Program-made: the position numbers and the translations under genes
Assembly (NCBI RefSeq): GCF_031932625.1
Contig: NZ_JAVSCK010000002.1
Coordinates: forward strand, 434,001-498,000
Direction: 5' to 3'
DNA: 64,000 bases
DNA from: Hwangdonia seohaensis
GTDB lineage: Bacteria > Bacteroidota > Bacteroidia > Flavobacteriales > Flavobacteriaceae
Shown: positions 16,464 to 25,485 of the stretch, in pieces
How positions within the stretch are numbered: the first letter of the stretch is position 1
How the letters are laid out: each line of letters opens with the position of its first letter
The notes under the pieces: generated by a model
Seen by the model: only the letters and a program-made list of their open reading frames with translations
Told to the model about the DNA's origin: nothing
Database searches by the model: none

Positions 16464-16471
16464 CAAATATA
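16464..16471 (-). promoter_or_regulatory. Predicted fabG operon -7 box
   Basis: On the minus strand this reads TATATTTG, an exact match to TAnnTTTG, 83 bases upstream of the fabG start. No good TTG lies at the -33 position, so support is from the -7 element alone. Confidence 0.4.
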
Positions 16472-16490
16472 GTAAATCCTAGATTGCCAT

Positions 16491-16522
16491 AAATAAAAAA
16501 ACCTCACAAAATTATGTGAGGT
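16491..16522 (-). terminator. Rho-independent terminator of sucD
   Basis: Perfect 8-bp stem ACCTCACA (16501-16508) and TGTGAGGT (16515-16522) with loop AAATTA. On the minus strand it is followed by TTTTTTTATTT. It lies about 45 bases past the sucD stop and separates the lpx-sucD block from fabG. Confidence 0.85.
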
Positions 16523-16567
16523 CTTTAATGGTCTTTGTTAATTTATTTCAGTCTAAACGGTCTGTTT

Positions 16568-17440
16568 TTATGCTAAAACTTCAGCTATTTTTTTACCAAT
16601 TTCGGCTGGTGAATCCACAACGTGAATCCCACAAGCTCTCATAATTTTCTTTTTGGCCTGAGCGGTATCATCACTTCCGCCAACAATAGCACCAGCGTGC
16701 CCCATGGTTCGACCTGCAGGAGCGGTTTCGCCGGCAATAAAACCAACTACGGGTTTTTTGCTTCCACTGGCTTTGTACCAGTTTGCTGCATCGGCTTCCA
16801 ATTGTCCGCCAATTTCACCTATCATAACAACAGCTTCTGTTTCCGGGTCGTTAATTAATAACTCAACGGCTTCTTTAGTGGTTGTTCCAATAATTGGATC
16901 GCCACCAATTCCAATAGCGGTTGTAATCCCTAAACCTTGTTTTACAACTTGGTCGGCCGCTTCATAAGTTAAGGTTCCAGATTTGGAAACAATACCCACT
17001 TTTCCTTTTTTGAAAACAAAACCAGGCATGATACCAACTTTAGCTTCATCGGGAGTGATTACTCCAGGGCAGTTAGGGCCAATTAATCTGCAATCTTTAT
17101 TTTTTATATAATTTGCTGCTATAATCATATCAGCAACAGGTATGCCCTCAGTTATCGTAATAATTACTTTGATACCGGCATCGGCTGCTTCCATGATGGC
17201 ATCGGCAGCAAATGCTGGCGGTACGAAAATAATCGTAGTATCTGCACCAACTTTATCAACAGCCTCTTTAACAGTGTTAAAAACGGGTTTGTCTAAATGG
17301 GTTTGACCACCTTTGCCCGGGGTTACACCACCAACAACATTGGTACCGTATTCTATCATTTGGGTAGCATGGAACGTGCCTTCGCTACCTGTAAATCCTT
17401 GAACTATAATTTTTGAATCTTTGTTTACTAAAACACTCAT
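16568..17440 (-). CDS. sucD: Succinate-CoA ligase, alpha subunit
   Basis: 290 residues. The N-terminal CoA-binding Rossmann domain shows IIVQGFTGSEGTFHA and GGVTPGKGGQTH. The ligase domain carries the phosphohistidine in GHAGAIVGG (near residue 247). It forms succinyl-CoA and ADP/GDP from succinate in the TCA cycle together with SucC, which is not in this window. It lies 74 bases after the second lpxD-like gene and is followed by a strong terminator. A separate promoter box at 17473-17480 suggests it can be transcribed independently of the lipid A genes. Confidence 0.97.
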   Translation of the reverse strand: MSVLVNKDSKIIVQGFTGSEGTFHATQMIEYGTNVVGGVTPGKGGQTHLDKPVFNTVKEAVDKVGADTTIIFVPPAFAADAIMEAADAGIKVIITITEGIPVADMIIAANYIKNKDCRLIGPNCPGVITPDEAKVGIMPGFVFKKGKVGIVSKSGTLTYEAADQVVKQGLGITTAIGIGGDPIIGTTTKEAVELLINDPETEAVVMIGEIGGQLEADAANWYKASGSKKPVVGFIAGETAPAGRTMGHAGAIVGGSDDTAQAKKKIMRACGIHVVDSPAEIGKKIAEVLA

Positions 17441-17472
17441 AGAAGATTATTTATCATTAATTTAATCACTTA

Positions 17473-17480
17473 CAAAAGTA
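17473..17480 (-). promoter_or_regulatory. Predicted sucD -7 box
   Basis: Minus-strand TACTTTTG fits TAnnTTTG exactly and lies 33 bases upstream of the sucD ATG, in the gap after lpxD2. No convincing -33 TTG is present. Confidence 0.3.
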
Positions 17481-17514
17481 ATTTTTTAATTCTATTTTTA
17501 AAGTAAAAACTGAA

Positions 17515-18459
17515 TTACTTTTTTTCGCTTTGCTTTAATTTTTCCAGCAACTCTGGAATCTTTCTAATCGAAGCGATTTCTTTATATTTTGTACGGAAGT
17601 CGTCTGCAGGAATTCCAAAATAGCTTTTGCCACCCTCTAAAGATTTACTAACGCCTGCCTTTGCCGATATAACGGCTTTAGCACCAATGGTAATGCCACT
17701 GGTAATTCCCACTTGCCCCCAAATGGTTACTTCGTCTTCAATAATAACACAACCAGCGATACCAACTTGCGATGCTATTAAGCATTTTTTGCCAATAACG
17801 GTATCGTGCCCAATTTGCACTTGATTATCTATTTTTGTGCCTTCTTTAATGGTTGTATCGGCAGTTACACCTCGATCGATAGTACAAGCTGCACCAATAT
17901 CTACATGGTTTCCAATAACGACACGCCCACCAGATTTTAGTTGATCGAAGCCTGAAGGTCTGTTTTTATAATAGAATGCACTGGCCCCTAAAACCGAACC
18001 TGAGTGAATTTCAACATAGTCGCCAATAATAGCATTATCATAAATACTTACATTGGAATGAATGATGCAATAGTCTCCAATAACGACATTGTTGCCAATA
18101 AAGCAATTCGGTTGGATTACCGTGTTTTTTCCAATTTTAGCAGAATTTGATATTTGGTTATTTGAAGATTGAAAGGGCTTAAAATGATTGGTAAGTTTAT
18201 TGAAATCCCTAAACGGGTCATCGCTAATAAGCAATGCTTTGCCTTCTGGGCAATCCACTTTTTTATTGATTAATATAATGGTTGCTTTTGATTCTAAAGC
18301 CTTATCGTAATACTTCGGGTGATCGACAAAAACAATGTCTCCAGATTCAACCACATGAATTTCATTCATGCCCAAAACAGGAAAATTATCATCACCAATA
18401 TATTCACAATCAATTAATTGCGCTATTTCTTTTAAAGTATGTGTTTTAGGAAACTTCAT
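17515..18459 (-). CDS. LpxD-like UDP-3-O-acylglucosamine N-acyltransferase (second copy)
   Basis: 314 residues. The N-terminal LpxD-type domain (about 1-95, with EIAQLIDCEYIGDD and IVFVDHPKYYDKAL) precedes a left-handed beta-helix of hexapeptide repeats (about 105-280). The catalytic-type His lies in QIGHDTVIGKKCLIASQVGI. It is shorter than and clearly distinct from the canonical LpxD at 21377-22399. It may acylate an alternative lipid A precursor or act as a specialised N-acyltransferase. Its ATG overlaps the efp stop by one base (TAATG), so it is translationally coupled to efp. Confidence 0.88.
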   Translation of the reverse strand: MKFPKTHTLKEIAQLIDCEYIGDDNFPVLGMNEIHVVESGDIVFVDHPKYYDKALESKATIILINKKVDCPEGKALLISDDPFRDFNKLTNHFKPFQSSNNQISNSAKIGKNTVIQPNCFIGNNVVIGDYCIIHSNVSIYDNAIIGDYVEIHSGSVLGASAFYYKNRPSGFDQLKSGGRVVIGNHVDIGAACTIDRGVTADTTIKEGTKIDNQVQIGHDTVIGKKCLIASQVGIAGCVIIEDEVTIWGQVGITSGITIGAKAVISAKAGVSKSLEGGKSYFGIPADDFRTKYKEIASIRKIPELLEKLKQSEKK

Positions 18460-19025
18460 TATTCCTTAACACGTTCTTTGTACGTCCCTTTGTCGGTTTC
18501 AATTTTAATTTTATCACCTTCATTAATAAATAAAGGTACATTTACCTCTGCACCTGTTTCAACGGTTGCAGGTTTGGTAGCGTTGGTTGCCGTATTGCCC
18601 TTTACTCCGGGTTCGGTGGCGGTAACCTCTAAAATAACACTTGCTGGCATTTCTACCGATAACGGCATATTATCTTCTGTGTTAATAATAACCGTAACCA
18701 CTTCGCCTTCTTTCATTAAATCCGGTCTGTCTAAAGCAGCTTCAAGCAATCTAATTTGTGTGTAATCGGCTTCGTTCATAAAGTGATAAAACTCGCCATC
18801 ATTGTATAAATACTGAAATTTATGGGTTTCTACGCGTACATCATCAATTTTATGACCTGCTGAAAATGTGTTTTCCAGCACCTTTCCGCTTGTAACACTT
18901 TTCATTTTTGTTCGAACAAAAGCTGGTCCTTTACCAGGTTTTACGTGTAAAAATTCAATTATTTTATAGATGTCGTTGTTGTATTTGATACATAATCCGT
19001 TTCTAATATCTGATGTACTTGCCAT
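18459..19025 (-). CDS. efp: Translation elongation factor P
   Basis: 188 residues with the three beta-barrel domains of EF-P. Domain I carries the tip loop VKPGKGPAFVRTK with Lys32 at the position that enters the ribosome. The C-terminus has the FINEGDKIKIETDKGTYKERVKE signature of the OB domain. EF-P relieves stalling at polyproline stretches. Its location inside the lipid A operon, between lpxA and lpxD2, is a recurrent Bacteroidota arrangement as far as I recall. No EF-P-modifying enzyme is encoded in the window. Confidence 0.97.
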   Translation of the reverse strand: MASTSDIRNGLCIKYNNDIYKIIEFLHVKPGKGPAFVRTKMKSVTSGKVLENTFSAGHKIDDVRVETHKFQYLYNDGEFYHFMNEADYTQIRLLEAALDRPDLMKEGEVVTVIINTEDNMPLSVEMPASVILEVTATEPGVKGNTATNATKPATVETGAEVNVPLFINEGDKIKIETDKGTYKERVKE

Positions 19026-19099
19026 GTTTTGTCGTTAAGTTGTTATTTGTTTGTTGTTGCGTTGAAAACTATTCATTTGAATTTTTCAAAAATGGGCTT

Positions 19100-19885
19100 T
19101 TAATTCGATTTGAAGTAGCCTTTCATAATACCGCGTTGTGAATTCTTTATAAATTGAAGAATTTCGTCACGTTCTGAAGTGGCTTCCATTTCAACTTCAA
19201 TAATCCCTGAAGCCTGTGTGTTGTTGTAATTTTTTTGATAAAGTATTCTGTAAATATTCTGGATTTCCCTTATTTTTTCAGTTGAATAACCGCGACGTCT
19301 CAACCCTACGGAATTTATACCAACGTAAGACAAAGGTTCTCTGGCAGCCTTTACATAAGGAGGCACATCTTTTCTAACCAAGGAACCACCGGTTACAAAA
19401 GCGTGATTGCCTATGGATACAAATTGATGAACGGCTGTCATGCCCGCTAAAACCACATAGTCGCCAATATTGATATGGCCTGCAAGCGTGCTGTTGTTTG
19501 AAAAAATACAGTTATTCCCAACAATACAATCATGCGCGATGTGGCAATAGGCCATAATTAAACAATTGTTACCGATGACGGTTTTCATTCTATCGGCCGT
19601 ACCTCTATTTATGGTTACGCATTCTCGAATGGTAACGTTGTCGCCTATTTCAACCGTGGTGTCTTCGTCGTTATATTTTAAATCTTGCGGCACAGCAGAA
19701 ATTACTGCTCCTGGAAAGATATTGCAGTTTTTACCTATGCGAGCACCTTCCATTATGGTAACGTTACTCCCTATCCAAGTGCCTTCACCTATTTTAACAT
19801 TATTATGAATAGTAGTAAAAGGCTCTATCACAACATTTTTAGCAATTTTTGCGCCCGGGTGGACGTAAGCTAGTGGTTGATTCAT
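19100..19885 (-). CDS. lpxA: Acyl-ACP--UDP-N-acetylglucosamine O-acyltransferase
   Basis: 261 residues. The N-terminal two thirds is a left-handed beta-helix (YVHPGAKIAKNVVIEPF onward). The catalytic-type histidine is in IMAYCHIAHDCIVGNN, and a helical C-terminus (about 195-261) binds acyl-ACP. It transfers a 3-hydroxyacyl chain to UDP-GlcNAc, the first step of lipid A synthesis. The order lpxD, lpxC/fabZ, lpxA, efp on one strand with short gaps indicates an operon. Confidence 0.97.
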   Translation of the reverse strand: MNQPLAYVHPGAKIAKNVVIEPFTTIHNNVKIGEGTWIGSNVTIMEGARIGKNCNIFPGAVISAVPQDLKYNDEDTTVEIGDNVTIRECVTINRGTADRMKTVIGNNCLIMAYCHIAHDCIVGNNCIFSNNSTLAGHINIGDYVVLAGMTAVHQFVSIGNHAFVTGGSLVRKDVPPYVKAAREPLSYVGINSVGLRRRGYSTEKIREIQNIYRILYQKNYNNTQASGIIEVEMEATSERDEILQFIKNSQRGIMKGYFKSN

Positions 19886-19979
19886 TTTTGTAATTTTATA
19901 TTGATAAGTATGTAAAAATGTGTTCGCAATGTAATGTTTCTAGTTTAATTGAATATGAAAAACACTGCTGGTTTATTAG

Positions 19980-21386
19980 TTATTTAACTTTTGATATTTG
20001 AGCCATTAGTTCAGCTTCTGCACATAACTTTCCGTTAGCGTACGCATAACCTTGCATGTGGCAAATACCTCGGCGTATGGGTGATATTAAATCACATTTA
20101 AAAATTAAAGTGTCGCCCGGAGATACTTTTTGCTTAAACTTAACATTATCCATTTTCATAAAAAATGTCAAGTAATTTTCTGGGTCTGGTACCGTGTTTA
20201 AAACGAGTACGCCCCCTGTTTGTGCCATGGCTTCAACAATTAAAACACCAGGCATTACGGGAGCACCGGGAAAATGACCTTTAAAGAACTCTTCGTTCAT
20301 GGTTACATTTTTAGTTGCGATAACATGATGGTCGGACAGTTCAAAAACCTTATCGATTAACAAAAATGGCTGCCTGTGCGGAAGCATTGCCATAATTTGG
20401 GTAACATCCATTAAAGGCGGTTGGTTCAAATCAATATTCGGCACATTATTACGACGTTCGTTTTTTATAATTTTAGACAATTTTTTTGCGAACTGTGTGT
20501 TTACAAAATGTCCGGGTTTATTGGCAATTACCTTACCTCGTATTCTTGTACCTACAAGAGCTAAATCGCCCAAAACATCAAGTAATTTATGTCTTGCGGC
20601 TTCGTTAGGATGATGTAGTGTAAGATTATCTAAAATACCATTTGGTTTTACGGCTATGTTGTCTTTTTTAAAGGCTACTCTTAATTTTTCCATTGTTTCG
20701 GGCGATAACTCTTTATCCACATAAACAATGGCGTTATTCAAATCACCACCTTTTATCAAACCATGCTCTAAAAGCATTTCAATTTCATGCAAGAAACTAA
20801 AGGTTCGCGAATCTGCAATATCTTCTTTAAAATCTGAAATGGTATTTAAAGTCGCGTTTTGAGTGCCTAAAACCTTAGTGCCAAAATCGACCATTGTCGT
20901 AATTTGATACTCTTTGGAAGGCATTACTAAAATCTCGCTGCCTGATTCTTCATCGGTATAAGAAATAACGTCTGTTACCACATATTCTTCCCTAAACGCA
21001 TCCAACTCAACTATTCCTGCTTCCTCAATGGCTTCAACAAAAAACTTTGAAGACCCATCCATAATTGGGGGTTCAGATTCATTTAATTCAATAATAGCAT
21101 TGTCGACATCCAATCCCACTAAAGCGGCAAGCACGTGCTCTGAGGTTTGTATAATAACACCGTTTTTTTCTAAACAGGTACCGCGTTGCGTATTGGTTAC
21201 AAAGTTGGCATTTGCCTCAATAACTGGCGCACCTTCCAAATCGATACGCTTAAAAGCAAGTCCTGAATTGGCGGCAGCCGGTTTAAATGTTAAGGTTACA
21301 TTTTTCCCGGTATGCAACCCCACCCCTTTTAAAGACACCTCGTTCTTTAAGGTTTTTTGTTTTATTTCTGTGTTAACTATTCCCAT
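19980..21386 (-). CDS. lpxC/fabZ: Fused UDP-3-O-acyl-GlcNAc deacetylase and 3-hydroxyacyl-ACP dehydratase
   Basis: 468 residues. The LpxC part (about 1-305) has zinc ligands His84 in TSEH and His266 and Asp270 in ARHKLLD, and the catalytic His293 in KPGHFVN. The FabZ part (about 325-468) starts at DVTQIMAMLPHRQPFLLID and has the catalytic His371 in GHFPGAPVMPG and the Glu in LIVEAMAQTGG. The fusion is characteristic of Bacteroidota and links lipid A commitment to fatty-acid synthesis. The gene overlaps lpxD by 10 bases, implying translational coupling. Confidence 0.97.
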   Translation of the reverse strand: MGIVNTEIKQKTLKNEVSLKGVGLHTGKNVTLTFKPAAANSGLAFKRIDLEGAPVIEANANFVTNTQRGTCLEKNGVIIQTSEHVLAALVGLDVDNAIIELNESEPPIMDGSSKFFVEAIEEAGIVELDAFREEYVVTDVISYTDEESGSEILVMPSKEYQITTMVDFGTKVLGTQNATLNTISDFKEDIADSRTFSFLHEIEMLLEHGLIKGGDLNNAIVYVDKELSPETMEKLRVAFKKDNIAVKPNGILDNLTLHHPNEAARHKLLDVLGDLALVGTRIRGKVIANKPGHFVNTQFAKKLSKIIKNERRNNVPNIDLNQPPLMDVTQIMAMLPHRQPFLLIDKVFELSDHHVIATKNVTMNEEFFKGHFPGAPVMPGVLIVEAMAQTGGVLVLNTVPDPENYLTFFMKMDNVKFKQKVSPGDTLIFKCDLISPIRRGICHMQGYAYANGKLCAEAELMAQISKVK

Positions 21387-22399
21387 TTGCTTTTTTCTAA
21401 ATCATTAATATTCCTAACAATTTTTGGTAAGTTTTTAAAGTGTACATAAGATTTGTTAAAATCTGCATAAGGTAAGGCCGGCGACCCTTGCAGGACTTCG
21501 TTATCTTTTACATTTCTACCAATTCCAGATTGTGCCTGTATTTTTACATTATTACCTATGGTAATATGGCCAACAATACCAACCTGCCCGCCTATTTGGC
21601 AATTTTCTCCAATTTTAGTAGATCCCGCAACTCCCGTTTGGGCAGCAATAACCGTGTTTTTACCAATCTCGACATTGTGCGCTATTTGAATTTGGTTATC
21701 CAACTTAACACCACTTCTTATAATGGTTGAACCCAAGGTTGCCCGGTCTATGGTGGTAGCCGCACCAACTTCTACGAAATCTTCAATAATCACATTTCCT
21801 ATTTGTGGCACTTTATTATATTGGCCTTTTTCGGTTGGCGCATAACCAAAACCGTCTGCTCCAATGATTACCCCAGAATTAATAACACAATGTTTACCAA
21901 TAATACAATCTGAATAAATTTTAGCTCCAGAAAATATAACGGTATAATCATCTATAACCACGTTATCGCCTATATAAGCGTTTGGGTATATTTTTACTTT
22001 ACTTCCAATATTTACATTTTCTCCAATATATGAAAACGCGCCTACGTAAACATCTTCGCCATGTCTTGCGGAATCAGATATAAAAGCCGGACTTTCAATA
22101 CCTGTTTTAACGTTTTTTATTTGATTGTAATACTCAAGTAATTTAGAAAAGGATTTATAAGCATCATCCACTTTAATCAATGTGGCATTAATCTCTACTT
22201 CCGGATCAAAAACCTTGTTTACTATAGCAATGGATGCCTTGGTGGAATATATGTATGATGTGTATTTTGGGTTAGCAAGAAACGTTAAGGAGCCTTCGGT
22301 ACCTTCTTCAATCTTTGAAAGTCTTGACACTTCAACATCTGGGTTACCAACGACTTCGCCCTCTAATATATCTGCTATTTGCTGTGCTGTAAATTTCAT
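21377..22399 (-). CDS. lpxD: UDP-3-O-(3-hydroxyacyl)glucosamine N-acyltransferase
   Basis: 340 residues, canonical LpxD length. The N-terminal uridine-binding domain (about 1-95) includes LSKIEEGTEGSLTFLANPKY. The hexapeptide beta-helix (about 105-315) carries the catalytic His in IQIAHNVEIGKNT, followed by a short helical tail. It adds the N-linked acyl chain in step 3 of lipid A synthesis. It is the first gene of the operon and has an exact -7 box 123 bases upstream. Confidence 0.96.
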   Translation of the reverse strand: MKFTAQQIADILEGEVVGNPDVEVSRLSKIEEGTEGSLTFLANPKYTSYIYSTKASIAIVNKVFDPEVEINATLIKVDDAYKSFSKLLEYYNQIKNVKTGIESPAFISDSARHGEDVYVGAFSYIGENVNIGSKVKIYPNAYIGDNVVIDDYTVIFSGAKIYSDCIIGKHCVINSGVIIGADGFGYAPTEKGQYNKVPQIGNVIIEDFVEVGAATTIDRATLGSTIIRSGVKLDNQIQIAHNVEIGKNTVIAAQTGVAGSTKIGENCQIGGQVGIVGHITIGNNVKIQAQSGIGRNVKDNEVLQGSPALPYADFNKSYVHFKNLPKIVRNINDLEKSKWE

Positions 22400-22521
22400 C
22401 TGTTTGAAAGTAAATTGATTATTATGTCAGATGTAATTCGCATAGAGAAAATATTATTTGTATTTAATGTTTTGATTATGCTCATTTCACACTTTAAAAT
22501 TTGTTGTTTTTTTGATTACCG

Positions 22522-22529
22522 CAAAAATA
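22522..22529 (-). promoter_or_regulatory. Predicted lpx operon -7 box
   Basis: Minus-strand TATTTTTG, exact to TAnnTTTG and followed by CGG, in the gap between the HD gene and lpxD. The implied 5' untranslated region is about 115 bases. No clear -33 TTG is seen. Confidence 0.4.
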
Positions 22530-22564
22530 GGAAAAATGTGCTAAAGTTTTTCATGTGCCACCAT

Positions 22565-23800
22565 CTATTGTTTTTTGGTTGCAATATGTTCTTTCGGATA
22601 ACAGATATAGTATTTGGTTACCGGTTTTGATAAGGCTTTAAGGTTTAACTGATCGGAAGCCTTTACAATGTCTTGAATTTTACCTGACTTGTGCAATATG
22701 TTTATGTTTTGGTGCTTTAATTGATACGCCTGATTTGAAATACTTCCCGTAAACACAAAATAGGAGGCTTCTTCTTTTGAAATGGCGTACTTTTTAATTA
22801 ATTTTTGAATGTGTTTTTCAAGCTTGCCTTTAATAACCAACTTGTTTTTCATTTTAATTTTCAATAAATCCCGGTTGATTATCATTTCGCATAAATTACG
22901 CAGCACAAAATCGTCGTGGTGTTGCCATTCTTTCATTGCCGAAATAATATCGTAATCATCCAATTGAGAGAATATGTTTAGGGTTTCTTCATTAAAATTT
23001 TCTATCGAAATTTCATGTTGCAAAAAATACTGAAGCGATTTACTGGCATTCAGCTTCACGCCTAAGCTCGTTAATTCTTTGGCGCGTTTTAAAACCCTTA
23101 TCAATAATTGTTCGGCAACCAATCCTGTTTTGTGCAAATACACTTGCCAATACATCAGCCGTCTGGCAACTATAAATTTTTCAACACTATAAATGCCTTT
23201 TTCTTCAACAACCAACTCATCATTTACAACGTTTAACATGGTAATTAAGCGCTCGCTGTTTATGTTTCCCTCGGCTACACCGGTATAAAAACTATCGCGT
23301 TTCAAGTAATCGGCTCTATCCATATCCAATTGGCCCGAAATTAATTCGCACATAAAATTCCTGTGATATTCGCCTTTAAAAATTTTAATGGCCAACGTTA
23401 AATTTGAGTTAAATTCTTCGTTTAGCCGCTCCATAAAAAGCAACGAAATTTGCTCGTGCGACACATTGTTTACAATGCTGTGTTCCATGGCGTGAGAAAA
23501 CGGCCCGTGCCCAATATCGTGCAATAAAATGGCAATGTAAAGCGCTTCTTCTTCAGCTTTCGAAATGGCAACCCCTTTAAAACGAAGTACATTAACCGCT
23601 TGTTGCATTAAATGCACACAGCCAATAGCGTGATGAAAACGCGTGTGATGTGCCCCGGGATACACCAAATAAGACATGCCCATTTGTGTAATTCTGCGCA
23701 AACGCTGAAAGTACTTGTGCTGTATTAAATCAAATATTAATGAATTTGGTATGGTAATAAAACCGTAAATTGGGTCGTTTAATATCTTAAGTTTGTTCAA
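22565..23800 (-). CDS. HD-domain phosphohydrolase
   Basis: 411 residues. The HD superfamily metal site is formed by FHHAIG (His56/57), LLHDIGHGPFSHAMEH (His94 and Asp95) and a later Asp in SGQLDMDRADYLKRDS. The family resembles dGTP triphosphohydrolases and YdhJ-type proteins. Nucleotide hydrolysis is the likely chemistry, but the natural substrate is unknown. The start is a TTG at 23800. The homology-consistent N-terminus NKLKILNDPIYGFITIP follows it, and no in-frame ATG exists upstream. It is divergent from porX, with a shared 38-base gap. Confidence 0.92.
   Translation of the reverse strand: MNKLKILNDPIYGFITIPNSLIFDLIQHKYFQRLRRITQMGMSYLVYPGAHHTRFHHAIGCVHLMQQAVNVLRFKGVAISKAEEEALYIAILLHDIGHGPFSHAMEHSIVNNVSHEQISLLFMERLNEEFNSNLTLAIKIFKGEYHRNFMCELISGQLDMDRADYLKRDSFYTGVAEGNINSERLITMLNVVNDELVVEEKGIYSVEKFIVARRLMYWQVYLHKTGLVAEQLLIRVLKRAKELTSLGVKLNASKSLQYFLQHEISIENFNEETLNIFSQLDDYDIISAMKEWQHHDDFVLRNLCEMIINRDLLKIKMKNKLVIKGKLEKHIQKLIKKYAISKEEASYFVFTGSISNQAYQLKHQNINILHKSGKIQDIVKASDQLNLKALSKPVTKYYICYPKEHIATKKQ
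23788..23795 (+). promoter_or_regulatory. Possible porX -7 box
   Basis: TAAGTTTG matches TAnnTTTG and lies 44 bases before the porX ATG. It falls inside the first codons of the divergent HD gene, so it could be chance. Confidence 0.3.
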
Positions 23801-23825
23801 ACTTTACTTTTTAATTAAATATTTA

Positions 23826-23833
23826 CAAATATA
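23826..23833 (-). promoter_or_regulatory. Predicted HD-gene -7 box
   Basis: Minus-strand TATATTTG is an exact box 26 bases upstream of the TTG start of the HD gene and six bases from the porX ATG on the other strand. It supports the TTG as a real start, since any longer upstream frame would not be transcribed. Confidence 0.45.
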
Positions 23834-23838
23834 ACTAT

Positions 23839-25392
23839 ATGAGCACAATAAATATACTATGGGTTGATGATGAAATTGATTTACTTAAACCACATATATT
23901 ATTTTTAGAAAAGAAAAATTACAAAGTTACCACATGCAATAGCGGTACTGAGGCTATTGATATTTTAGATGATGTAAAGTTTGATATTGTTTTTTTAGAT
24001 GAAAACATGCCTGGATTGACCGGTCTTGAAACCTTGAACGAAATTAAAGAAAAACAAGACAACCTTCCTGTAGTTATGATTACCAAAAGCGAAGAGGAAT
24101 ATATTATGGAAGAAGCTATTGGCAACAAAATAGCCGATTACTTGATTAAACCCGTTAACCCCAACCAAATATTATTGAGCCTAAAAAAGAATTTAGACCA
24201 CTCCAGATTGATTTCAGAGAAAACAACCTCAAATTATCAACAAGAGTTTAGAAAAATAGCTATGGATTTGTCTATGGTTAATTCTTATGACGAATGGGTA
24301 AGCCTTTATCAAAAACTAATTTATTGGGAAATTCAATTGGAAGATATCGAAGACGCCGGTATGTTCGAGATTTTAGAATCCCAAAAAAATGAAGCAAACA
24401 TTCAATTTGGCAAGTTTATAGAAAAAAAGTACACGGGTTGGTTTCAGCCAAATACAGAGGCGCCCGTAATGTCGCACACCTTGTTTAAGGAGAAAATCGC
24501 GCCACAGTTAAGCAAAGAACAACCAACGCTTCTGGTGGTTATCGATAATTTGCGGTACGACCAATGGAAGGTTTTCGAGCCCATCATTAATAATTATTAC
24601 AAAAAAGAATCTGAAGATGCCTTTTTCAGTATTCTTCCAACCGCAACCCAGTATGCCAGAAATGCTATTTTCTCTGGGTTAATGCCAAGCGATATGGAAA
24701 AACTATTTCCTCAATATTGGAAAAACGATACCGATGATGGCGGTAAAAATCTTTTCGAAGCAGAATTTTTAGAAAGCCAAATGAAACGATTGGGCTTGAA
24801 CCATTTAAATTACGAATACCATAAAATAACAAACCTAAAAACCGGTAAAAAATTGGTTGAAAACTTCAACTCATTAAAAAACAACGATTTAACGGTTTTG
24901 GTTTATAATTTTGTCGATATGCTATCACATTCCAAAACCGAAATGGAAGTGGTTAAGGAACTCGCATCAAACGATAAAGCATACAGATCACTGGCACTTA
25001 GCTGGTTTAAAAACTCACCCTTATTGGAAATGATTCAGCTCGCCCAACAACTTGGTTTTAAGCTTATGCTAACTACCGATCATGGTACGATTAATGTTAA
25101 AAATCCATCAAAAGTTGTTGGCGATAGAGACACCAGTTTAAACTTGCGCTATAAAACAGGAAGAAGCTTAACCTATGATGACAAAGATGTATTGGTGGCA
25201 AAAAACCCAAAAAACATCCATTTACCGTCTATAACCATGAGCAGTTCTTATATTTTTGCGAAAAGCGACTTGTTTTTCGCCTATCCGAATAACTACAATC
25301 ACTACGTCAGTTATTTTAGAAATACCTATCAACACGGTGGTGTTTCGTTGGAAGAAATGATTATTCCATTCGTGGTCTTAAATCCAAAATAA
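23839..25392 (+). CDS. porX: T9SS response regulator PorX (receiver plus PglZ domain)
   Basis: 517 residues. An N-terminal CheY-like receiver (about 1-122) has acidic residues Asp10/Asp11, phosphoacceptor Asp54 in FLDENMPG and Lys104 in LIKP. A linker leads to a C-terminal PglZ/alkaline-phosphatase-like domain with metal-site motifs VVIDNLRYDQW (about 235), TQYARNAIFSGLMP and LTTDHGTINV (about 413). PorX is known in Bacteroidota as a regulator needed for type IX secretion; published work on PorX reports phosphodiesterase activity for this domain. The presence of a T9SS cargo protein at 56875-58344 agrees. The partner kinase PorY is not in this window. Confidence 0.95.
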   Translation: MSTINILWVDDEIDLLKPHILFLEKKNYKVTTCNSGTEAIDILDDVKFDIVFLDENMPGLTGLETLNEIKEKQDNLPVVMITKSEEEYIMEEAIGNKIADYLIKPVNPNQILLSLKKNLDHSRLISEKTTSNYQQEFRKIAMDLSMVNSYDEWVSLYQKLIYWEIQLEDIEDAGMFEILESQKNEANIQFGKFIEKKYTGWFQPNTEAPVMSHTLFKEKIAPQLSKEQPTLLVVIDNLRYDQWKVFEPIINNYYKKESEDAFFSILPTATQYARNAIFSGLMPSDMEKLFPQYWKNDTDDGGKNLFEAEFLESQMKRLGLNHLNYEYHKITNLKTGKKLVENFNSLKNNDLTVLVYNFVDMLSHSKTEMEVVKELASNDKAYRSLALSWFKNSPLLEMIQLAQQLGFKLMLTTDHGTINVKNPSKVVGDRDTSLNLRYKTGRSLTYDDKDVLVAKNPKNIHLPSITMSSSYIFAKSDLFFAYPNNYNHYVSYFRNTYQHGGVSLEEMIIPFVVLNPK

Positions 25393-25485
25393 AATCCATG
25401 TAATACCAAAAAAACCGACGAAATACATTATTGGTTAGGTTTTATTAAAAATTTTAGTTAACATTGCATTATAAAAATTTACACA

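Noticed and set aside
25393..25485. AAAACC/GGTTTT pairing after porX as a terminator
   Set aside because: Only six A/T-rich pairs over a long loop, without a convincing U run.
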